Origin: Fidelibacterota bacterium
GTDB taxonomy: Bacteria > Fidelibacterota > Marinisomatia > SCGC-AAA003-L08 > GCA-002704045
Assembly (NCBI GenBank): GCA_002704045.1
Contig: PAFF01000098.1
Span: forward strand, 5,555-14,297
Length of the DNA: 8,743 nt
Reading direction: 5' to 3'
A program made the translations under genes and the position numbers. Under the pieces are notes generated by a model. The model was not told the DNA's origin and did not search any database. It saw only the letters and a list, made by a program, of their open reading frames with translations. Of this stretch, positions 1 through 6,141 are shown piece by piece. Position 1 is the stretch's first letter. Each line of letters starts with the position of its first letter.

Positions 1-347
1 TTATCTAAAGGAATATCTTTTAACAAAATTTCCATATCTTCTAATGTTGATATTGGTACGCCTACTTTACCAACCTCTCCGTCCGCTAGTTCATGGTCTG
101 AATCAAATCCAGTTTGAGTAGGTAAATCAAATGCAACTGATAAACCGGTTACACCTTGTTTAAGAAGGTAATGATATCTTTTATTACTGTCAAATGCTGA
201 AGAAAATCCTGAATATTGTCTCATGGTCCATAATTTTTTTTGATACATTTTTGAATACAAACCATGTTTAAATGGATACTCACCAGGTTTAGCACCTTTT
301 CTTTTATAAAATGATTTAATTGTTATTCCTGAACTATTTTTTTTCAT
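1..347 (-). CDS. Methylmalonyl-CoA mutase large subunit, N-terminal part (partial, cut by window edge)
   Basis: Reading leftward from an ATG at 347-345 gives 115 open codons that run off the window. The protein shows the N-terminal barrel signature of B12-dependent acyl-CoA mutases: PGEYPF (21-26), LWTMRQYSGF (39-48), GLSVAFDLPTQTG (68-80), GEVGKVGVPI (90-99) and LEDMEIL (102-108). The enzyme interconverts methylmalonyl-CoA and succinyl-CoA in the cytosol, in propionate and odd-chain or branched-chain catabolism. Aligned by eye to the Propionibacterium shermanii enzyme, the substrate-channel residues Tyr75, Met78, Thr85, Arg87, Tyr89 and Ser114 correspond to Y31, M34, T41, R43, Y45 and S70 here. 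Tyr at the Tyr89 position favours methylmalonyl-CoA over isobutyryl-CoA, since isobutyryl-CoA mutase has Phe there. Arg82 is replaced by Lys38. The B12-binding domain and the small subunit or partner are outside the window, so methylmalonyl- versus a related mutase is not fully proven. It is divergent from the cluster starting at 432. Confidence 0.9.
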   Translation of the reverse strand, partial: MKKNSSGITIKSFYKRKGAKPGEYPFKHGLYSKMYQKKLWTMRQYSGFSSAFDSNKRYHYLLKQGVTGLSVAFDLPTQTGFDSDHELADGEVGKVGVPISTLEDMEILLKDIPLD

Positions 348-431
348 TATTTTATAATAATTTTGTTATTAATATATTGTAATTTAAAACATATAAGAGA
401 AATGATTTTAAATCAGATTATATTTTAAACT
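348..431. promoter_or_regulatory. Divergent intergenic spacer, probable promoters for both directions
   Basis: This 84-bp, almost pure A/T spacer separates the start of the mutase gene (minus) from the start of the lipoprotein gene (plus), so it must carry at least two promoters. On the minus strand a TTACAA hexamer followed after 17 bases by TATTAT can be read, with the latter ending only 6 bases before the mutase ATG. On the plus strand TATATT at 419-424 lies 7 bases before the ATG at 432, without a convincing -35. There is no Shine-Dalgarno motif before either start. In such AT-rich DNA these hexamers arise easily by chance, so the exact elements are uncertain. Confidence 0.4.
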
Positions 432-1544
432 ATGAAAAATCAAAAACATATAATATTATTTATTTCGCTTTTATTTTTTTCTTGTGAACCATTCGTTACT
501 GAATTCAATAACTTAGAAAATGCCGTAATGTATGAATCGGTTGATAAAACTGATCCTCTAGATCCAACCTCTCTTAAAGTAATGACTTGGAATATAAGGT
601 TTGGGGCAGGAAGAATACCCTGGAAATATGATTCTTGCGGCGATAGAGTTTTACTGACTGAGGATGAGGTTGATAATAATTTAGATAACATAGTAGATTT
701 TATAAATGAAGAACTTCCTGATATTATTATTTTACAAGAAGTCGATGTATTATCTAAAAGGACTGGTTATGTGGATCAGGTTCAATATATTTTAGATAAT
801 ACGCATTTTAATTATGGAGCATATGCTTCTATGTGGCAAGCACAGTTTATTCCAAATGATGGTTTAGGTATGGTTGATGTTGGAAATGCGATTCTATCAA
901 GATGGAAAATTGAAAATGCAGAAAGAATACAATTGCCACTAAGGAGTGATCAATCTTCGCTTGAACAATATTTTTATTTGAGGCGTAACATTCTTAAAAC
1001 AAAAATTGATATTAATATAAACTCGTCGTTCTACGTTGTAGGAACACATACAACTGCTTTTGCAACAGATGATACAAAACAAAAACATATTGATAAATTT
1101 TTCGATGTACTTTCATCAATTGAAGAAGACGCAATATTTATTTCAGGTGGTGACTTAAATGCATTGACTCCAAATGCACTAAAACGAGATTTTTGTGAAG
1201 ACGATAAATGTCACAATGATATTTGTGATGGTTATTATGATAGTAATGAAATATATCAAGCTAGTTACTTTAATCATTTAGAAAATGAGGAAAATTTATT
1301 ACTGCCTTTATATGAAAATTTTCATTCAGCATTTGATGACGTTTTAGTTGATGATTATACAAATTTCACCCACAGTACTTGGAATGATAGTGAAGATAAT
1401 CCTGGAAGTACGAACTCTGATTATTGGAATAGAAAGCTTGATTATTTATTTTCTTCTGAACCATTGACTAATGGTTATACACATCAGGGAAAATATATGT
1501 TATCTGATCACGCCCCAGTATCTGCAATAATGGAAATTCGATGA
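432..1544 (+). CDS. Endonuclease/exonuclease/phosphatase-family lipoprotein
   Basis: The 370-residue product begins with a lipoprotein signal peptide: KNQK charge, hydrophobic core, then LLFFSC with Cys18 as the likely lipidated residue. It is therefore probably anchored on the outside of the inner membrane or in the outer membrane. The rest is the Mg2+-dependent EEP (DNase I/exonuclease III/sphingomyelinase-like) fold with its motifs in order: MTWNIRFG (Asn54), IILQEVD (Glu103), GTHT (His206), GGDLNA (Asp241, Asn243), KLDYLF (Asp337) and SDHAPV (Asp359, His360). All the usual metal and catalytic positions appear intact, so it should be an active phosphodiesterase or phosphatase. The substrate may be nucleic acid, a phospholipid head group or an inositol phosphate, and cannot be read from the motifs. 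A Cys-rich, acidic insert sits at 251-275 just after the GGDLNA motif. It is the first gene of the cluster, and its TGA overlaps the next ATG (ATGA). No Shine-Dalgarno motif is visible. Confidence 0.88.
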   Translation: MKNQKHIILFISLLFFSCEPFVTEFNNLENAVMYESVDKTDPLDPTSLKVMTWNIRFGAGRIPWKYDSCGDRVLLTEDEVDNNLDNIVDFINEELPDIIILQEVDVLSKRTGYVDQVQYILDNTHFNYGAYASMWQAQFIPNDGLGMVDVGNAILSRWKIENAERIQLPLRSDQSSLEQYFYLRRNILKTKIDININSSFYVVGTHTTAFATDDTKQKHIDKFFDVLSSIEEDAIFISGGDLNALTPNALKRDFCEDDKCHNDICDGYYDSNEIYQASYFNHLENEENLLLPLYENFHSAFDDVLVDDYTNFTHSTWNDSEDNPGSTNSDYWNRKLDYLFSSEPLTNGYTHQGKYMLSDHAPVSAIMEIR

Positions 1545-2314
1545 GATATTTTATATTCTTAGCATTTTCATTTTTATTTTCAAATGAAATTCAGTCAAAT
1601 TTTAAGAATGAGATAGGTGTTTTTAAAAATTACAAATACATTCATTCAGAGCAATTTGAAATAAGCTCGTATCCAATATACTTCTTTGTAATTCCTAATA
1701 TTAATGTAAGATATAGATATAATAATACTAAAGCTTCAGATTATTTACATGAAAAAATCCATAGTAATTTGTACTCTAACCATTCCTTTTTCATACCAAC
1801 GGCTCTTCTAAATGCTGTTAAAAAAGAAGGAATGATGGGTATAGTGTCACCTGAACTTGACGACTTTCCATTTATGATTGCTATTAAGAACGAGATTGAA
1901 ATTTTTAAAGAAAAAGAAAATTATAATTTTAATTTTAAAATTGGAATGACATACGGGTACTCTGCAAAAGATCTTGATAAGCGTTCTGAAATAGATTTGC
2001 CTATTATTTATCCAAGAATGAAGGTCTTTCATTCCAATTCAAATTGTAATTTTAATGGCTATGTTGGTTTTAATTATAAAGTAAATGAAAGATTAACTTT
2101 ATTTTCAAATTTAGGTGTTATTTTTTATCCAAATGAAAATCATAATTTTCATGTAGAAAATAAATCTTTTATCATTTGGAATTATTCAAAAAAAGTTAAG
2201 ATTAAAACAGGATACAAATTAGTATATGGTGAATATCCTTTTGGAAATAAGGTACATTTATTACCTTTTAATATTTTACCCATACCTCTATTTGATATAA
2301 CTTGGAGTTGGTAA
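1541..2314 (+). CDS. Hypothetical exported beta-rich protein, possible outer-membrane barrel
   Basis: I do not recognise this 257-residue protein. It starts with a short signal peptide (RYF, then a hydrophobic stretch ending FLFS before NE, about residue 14), so it is exported. The rest is rich in Tyr, Phe and Asn, with alternating polar and hydrophobic stretches such as NYNFNFKIGMTYGY (127-140), FNGYVGFNYK (171-180) and LTLFSNLGVIFY (185-196). It ends in an aromatic residue (LFDITWSW), as many outer-membrane barrels do. With only about 240 mature residues, an 8- to 10-strand barrel or a periplasmic beta protein would fit. Its ATG overlaps the stop of the lipoprotein gene by 4 bases, and the aminotransferase gene follows after a single base. 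It is therefore surely co-translated with its neighbours and may support the lipoprotein at the outer membrane (inference). The overlapping starts, plausible signal peptide and uninterrupted frame argue for a real gene. Confidence 0.75.
   Translation: MRYFIFLAFSFLFSNEIQSNFKNEIGVFKNYKYIHSEQFEISSYPIYFFVIPNINVRYRYNNTKASDYLHEKIHSNLYSNHSFFIPTALLNAVKKEGMMGIVSPELDDFPFMIAIKNEIEIFKEKENYNFNFKIGMTYGYSAKDLDKRSEIDLPIIYPRMKVFHSNSNCNFNGYVGFNYKVNERLTLFSNLGVIFYPNENHNFHVENKSFIIWNYSKKVKIKTGYKLVYGEYPFGNKVHLLPFNILPIPLFDITWSW
2303..2307 (+). promoter_or_regulatory. Ribosome binding site for the class IV aminotransferase gene
   Basis: TGGAG lies 8 bases before the ATG at 2316, inside the last codons of the upstream gene. 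It is one of the few Shine-Dalgarno-like motifs in the window and supports this start, which also gives the family's usual N-terminus. Confidence 0.45.
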
Positions 2315-2315
2315 A

Positions 2316-3185
2316 ATGTTTTCCTATTCAAATGGAAAATTCATATTAACTGATAAAGTAGCTATTCCCATTTCTGAAGATTATTTAGGTTTTAAATGTG
2401 GTTACAGAATTTTCTCAACATCAACAACTGTAAATCACAAATTTTTCAGAATTGATGATCATATAGATAGATTAATTTCAAGTGCTGAAAAGATAAATAT
2501 GGAAGTTTCGCTTACAAAAAAAGAAATTTTAGATATTATTAAAAATACTATTTCTAAAAATAAAAACATACAAAGTGAGTTTACAATAATGGTCTTTTTA
2601 TCAGGAGGTGCTTCAGAGCCCATGACTTTTAAGCCTGAAGGTCCAGCTAAATTATATGTTATTATTAATAAAATGGTAATTCCTCCTAAGATTTGGTATG
2701 AAGAGGGCATTGCTCTTGCTTCTTATAAATACCAAAGGCAATACCCAAATGTCAAATTGCTGAACTATATTGGCTCAATTAATGCTCATCAAACAGTGAT
2801 TCCTAAGTATGGAGCACAGGAGGCGTTGTTTATTTCTCCATCTGATAATACTATTTTAGAGGGAACTACATTTAGTTTTTTCATAATTGATCAGAAAAAT
2901 AATGTTATTACTAGACCAGAAGATAAATATATTTTGGGAAGTATAACTCGTAAAGTAATTTTTGAAATATTGCAACATAATGATATTAGTCATAGAGAAG
3001 AAAAAATCAAATTTATTGATTTGAAAAATTTCAAAGAAGCATTTTTAGCTTCTTCCATTAGAGGTATTGTACCTGTTGTAAGAATAGATGATCATATAAT
3101 TGGCAATGGTAAACCTGGTCAAACTACACTTTTACTTTCTAAAATATATGAAAAAACAAAAAATATTTATGAATATTGTAATTAG
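2316..3185 (+). CDS. PLP-dependent class IV aminotransferase (branched-chain/D-amino-acid aminotransferase type)
   Basis: The 289-residue protein has full family length and no signal peptide, so it is cytosolic. Class IV landmarks appear in order: NGKF near the start, FRIDDHIDRL (44-53; Arg45, His49, Arg52), the PLP lysine in VKLLNY (Lys147), GAQEALFI (166-173), the cofactor-ring glutamate in ILEGT (Glu182), the phosphate-binding SITR (209-212) and ASSIRGIVPV (245-254). It should transfer an amino group between an amino acid and a 2-oxo acid; the IlvE, D-amino-acid transaminase and aminodeoxychorismate lyase branches all share these motifs. Several usual residues differ: the E of the FE motif near position 34 is Ser, the Asn of EGTxxN is Ser187, and PGITR is GSITR. 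An exact substrate should therefore not be assumed, and ilvE is not assigned. It lies 1 base after the hypothetical gene, and its end overlaps the start of the next gene. It is the only cytosolic enzyme in an otherwise exported cluster. Confidence 0.9.
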   Translation: MFSYSNGKFILTDKVAIPISEDYLGFKCGYRIFSTSTTVNHKFFRIDDHIDRLISSAEKINMEVSLTKKEILDIIKNTISKNKNIQSEFTIMVFLSGGASEPMTFKPEGPAKLYVIINKMVIPPKIWYEEGIALASYKYQRQYPNVKLLNYIGSINAHQTVIPKYGAQEALFISPSDNTILEGTTFSFFIIDQKNNVITRPEDKYILGSITRKVIFEILQHNDISHREEKIKFIDLKNFKEAFLASSIRGIVPVVRIDDHIIGNGKPGQTTLLLSKIYEKTKNIYEYCN

Positions 3186-6141
3186 AATTCTAATATTTGT
3201 TTCATCTATTGTTTTTAGTACCGAGCCTAATAATGGATTAGTAGACCATAAACCAAATGTAATAGCTCTAACAAATGCAAAAATTTATACCAGTTATAAA
3301 AATTATTTAGAATCAGGTACAATAATAATCAGAGATGGTTTAATTGATGATGTTGGTAATGACATTCAAATACCTATTGATGCTAATCTCATTGATATGT
3401 CAGGTAATACAATCTATCCTGGATTTATTGAAAGCAGTTTAGTAAATAATATAAAAAAAAATGATCAAGATTTTAATAAGCACTGGAATTTCAAAGTAAA
3501 TGCGAGAAGAGAAACATCAAAATTATTTAATCCTGATTTAAAGAAAATACAATCTTTAAGGAAGCTTGGGTTTACAACCGCACATGTAATTCCAGATTCA
3601 GGAATTTTTCAAGGATCAACTACGCTATTACAGTTAAACGATGAATTTAATATACTAAATGAAAAAGTAGTTCAAAAAATTGATTATGAAGTTGATGGGT
3701 GGTCAAGTGATAAATATCCTAACTCCTTGTTAGGTGTTATTGCACTTATAAGACAAACTTTTATTGATGCAAATTGGTATTCAAATGCACAAAAAATTGT
3801 TAAAAAATACCCCGGTCATGATCCTATAAAATTAAATAAAGATTTAGATATTATTGGTAATTGGATAATTAATAATCAACCATTTTTATTTAGTACAAAA
3901 CATGAATTATCAATTTTAAGATCTTTAGATATAGGATTAGAATTTAAATTAAATACTTGGATTCTAGGTAATGGATACGAGTATAGAAGAATTGATGAAA
4001 TTATAAAACATAATCCATTTATGATTATTCCTATCAATTATCCAACAAATCCTGATTTAAATGATCCTTATCAAGCACTTAATTATAGTACGGCTGAATT
4101 GAAGCATTGGGATATTGCTCCTGATAATATTATAATGTTATCAGAAAATAATATAGACTTTGCAATAACTAGTCATAATTCAGAAAATAATAATTTTAGG
4201 AAGAATTTAAACAGATCAATTGATAGAGGTCTTTCAATACAAAAAGCTTTGCAGGCATTAACAGAAATACCAGCTTTAAAATTAGGTTTAGAAAATCAAA
4301 TTGGTAAAATAGAAAAAGGTTTCATTGCAAATCTAACCGTTGTCAATGGAAACTATTTTGATTCAAAAACAAAGGTTTTATCGACTTGGATTGGGGGTAT
4401 TGAATATCCAACAATACCAAAATATAAAATTGATATTAGCGGTAATTGGTCAATGAGTATTGGTGATCAGAAATATGAATTAACCATAAAAAATAATAAT
4501 AACAAATTTTCAGGTAAAATATTAAAAGATACGCTAGAATTTAAATTAAATAAATTGAAAGTTGATGGAAGATTTATAAGCTGGAATGTTAGATGGAATG
4601 AAATAGATTTTGCAAGTAGATTTACTGGTCATTTCATTGATAACAATTTGTCAGGAATGGCACACGATATGCAATTAAACTGGAATGCTAATAAGATAAA
4701 AGATATAACATTAAAAGATAATGATCAAGTTAAAGAAATTAGATCCAATTTAGATATCTTTTATCCAGAAGGAGCATATGGATTATCTTCCAAAAAAGAT
4801 ATTAAAAAAGATGTATTAATTACCAATGCAACAATTTGGACATCAGGTAGAAAAGGAAAGTTAATTGATTCTGATATCCTTTTTCAAAATGGTAAAATAA
4901 AAAAAATAGGTAAAAACTTAAAGGTACCTAAAAATGTAACTATCATTAATGGATTAGGAAAACACGTCACTCCTGGCTTGATTGATTGTCATTCACATTC
5001 AGCAGTTTTTTCAGTGAATGAGGGAACGCAGTCAATAACTTCTGAGGTTAGAATTCAAGATGTTATTAATAGTGATGATATAGCGCTTTACAGAGAATTA
5101 GCTGGAGGTTTAACGATAGCTAATATATTACACGGATCTGCAAATACTATAGGTGGTCAAAATGCTATAATAAAATTACGATGGGGTCAAAGTCCAAATA
5201 ATCTTTTATATAAAAAAGCAAAGCCCGGTATAAAGTTTGCTTTAGGAGAAAATGTAAAACAATCAAATTGGGGTGATGATAATACAACAAGATATCCTCA
5301 AACAAGAATGGGTGTAGAACAAATTTTGAGAGATGCTTTTACTTCTGCGGTTGAATATAAAAATGAATGGAATGATTATAAAAAAAATAAAAGTAAGTGG
5401 AAAAAGAAAATACCACCTAGAAAAAACTTAGAATTAGAAGCTTTAGTTGAAATACTTGACGGAAAGAGACAAATTCATTGTCATTCATATAGACAAGATG
5501 AAATTTTAATGCTAACTAGGGTAGCAGAGGATTTTGATTTTACTGTAGGAACTTTTCAACACGTACTCGAAGGATATAAGGTTGCAGAAAGATTAAAAGA
5601 GCATGGTGCAAATGCATCAACATTTTCAGACTGGTGGGCTTTTAAATATGAAGTTATAGATGCAATACCTTATAACGGAAACTTAATGATGGATGTTGGG
5701 GTAAATGTATCATATAATTCCGATTCAAATGAGCTTGCTAGGCGTATGAATACTGAAGCAGCAAAAGCATATAAATATGGTAAATATGGAAGTAGTATAT
5801 CAGAAGAAGAAGCATTGCATTTTGTAACAATTAATCCTGCAAAACAGCTTGAAATCGATAAATGGGTTGGATCTCTAGAAGTAGGTAAAGATGCTGATTT
5901 TGTAATATGGAGTGATAATCCATTATCAACACAAGCGGTTTGTGAACAAACTTGGATAGATGGTATTAAATATTTTTCAATTGATGATGATATAAAAATA
6001 AGAAATCGCGATTTAGATATAAGAAAAAATTTAATAGATAAAATTTTAACAAAACATAATAACAATGATAAAAAAGATTGGAAACATTCAGAAAAAAAAT
6101 CTGCTGTCCATCATCATTGCTCCGATGAGTATGAGCATTAA
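3148..6141 (+). CDS. Exported two-barrel amidohydrolase with central beta domain and His-rich tail
   Basis: I chose the ATG at 3148 (997 residues). It gives a proper signal peptide, MKKQKIFMNIVIRILIF then VSSIVFS-TEP. An in-frame ATG at 3100 would add 16 residues lying fully inside the aminotransferase gene, and 3169 is also possible. Domain order: residues 36-422 form a first amidohydrolase-like barrel without the metal HxH (PGFIESSLV instead of PGxIDxHxH). Residues 425-519 are a beta-rich domain (DISGNWSMSI, SGMAHDMQLNW). Residues 555-944 form a complete amidohydrolase domain with GLIDCHSH (His615, His617), QIHCHSYR (His777/779), FQHVLEG (His805) and YNSDSNE (Asp859), ending in NPAKQLEIDKWVGSLEVGK and DADFVIW. 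A 53-residue charged tail ends HHHCSDEYEH. Only the C-terminal barrel should hydrolyse a substrate (C-N, amide, lactam or imidazolone-type bond; unknown). It probably works in the periplasm. It overlaps both neighbours. Confidence 0.9.
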   Translation: MKKQKIFMNIVIRILIFVSSIVFSTEPNNGLVDHKPNVIALTNAKIYTSYKNYLESGTIIIRDGLIDDVGNDIQIPIDANLIDMSGNTIYPGFIESSLVNNIKKNDQDFNKHWNFKVNARRETSKLFNPDLKKIQSLRKLGFTTAHVIPDSGIFQGSTTLLQLNDEFNILNEKVVQKIDYEVDGWSSDKYPNSLLGVIALIRQTFIDANWYSNAQKIVKKYPGHDPIKLNKDLDIIGNWIINNQPFLFSTKHELSILRSLDIGLEFKLNTWILGNGYEYRRIDEIIKHNPFMIIPINYPTNPDLNDPYQALNYSTAELKHWDIAPDNIIMLSENNIDFAITSHNSENNNFRKNLNRSIDRGLSIQKALQALTEIPALKLGLENQIGKIEKGFIANLTVVNGNYFDSKTKVLSTWIGGIEYPTIPKYKIDISGNWSMSIGDQKYELTIKNNNNKFSGKILKDTLEFKLNKLKVDGRFISWNVRWNEIDFASRFTGHFIDNNLSGMAHDMQLNWNANKIKDITLKDNDQVKEIRSNLDIFYPEGAYGLSSKKDIKKDVLITNATIWTSGRKGKLIDSDILFQNGKIKKIGKNLKVPKNVTIINGLGKHVTPGLIDCHSHSAVFSVNEGTQSITSEVRIQDVINSDDIALYRELAGGLTIANILHGSANTIGGQNAIIKLRWGQSPNNLLYKKAKPGIKFALGENVKQSNWGDDNTTRYPQTRMGVEQILRDAFTSAVEYKNEWNDYKKNKSKWKKKIPPRKNLELEALVEILDGKRQIHCHSYRQDEILMLTRVAEDFDFTVGTFQHVLEGYKVAERLKEHGANASTFSDWWAFKYEVIDAIPYNGNLMMDVGVNVSYNSDSNELARRMNTEAAKAYKYGKYGSSISEEEALHFVTINPAKQLEIDKWVGSLEVGKDADFVIWSDNPLSTQAVCEQTWIDGIKYFSIDDDIKIRNRDLDIRKNLIDKILTKHNNNDKKDWKHSEKKSAVHHHCSDEYEH

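Noticed and set aside
3100..3147. Longer start for the two-barrel amidohydrolase at 3100
   Set aside because: It would add 16 residues read inside the aminotransferase gene in another frame and would put polar and aromatic residues before an already complete signal peptide starting at 3148.
5670..6065. Minus-strand open frame of 131 codons inside the amidohydrolase gene
   Set aside because: It is antisense to strongly conserved amidohydrolase motifs and its translation shows no family features, so it is a shadow frame.
6065..6124. Longer start for the second amidohydrolase-like gene at 6065
   Set aside because: The extra 20 residues overlap the His-rich tail of the upstream gene and create a second hydrophobic stretch; the signal peptide from 6125 or 6131 is cleaner.
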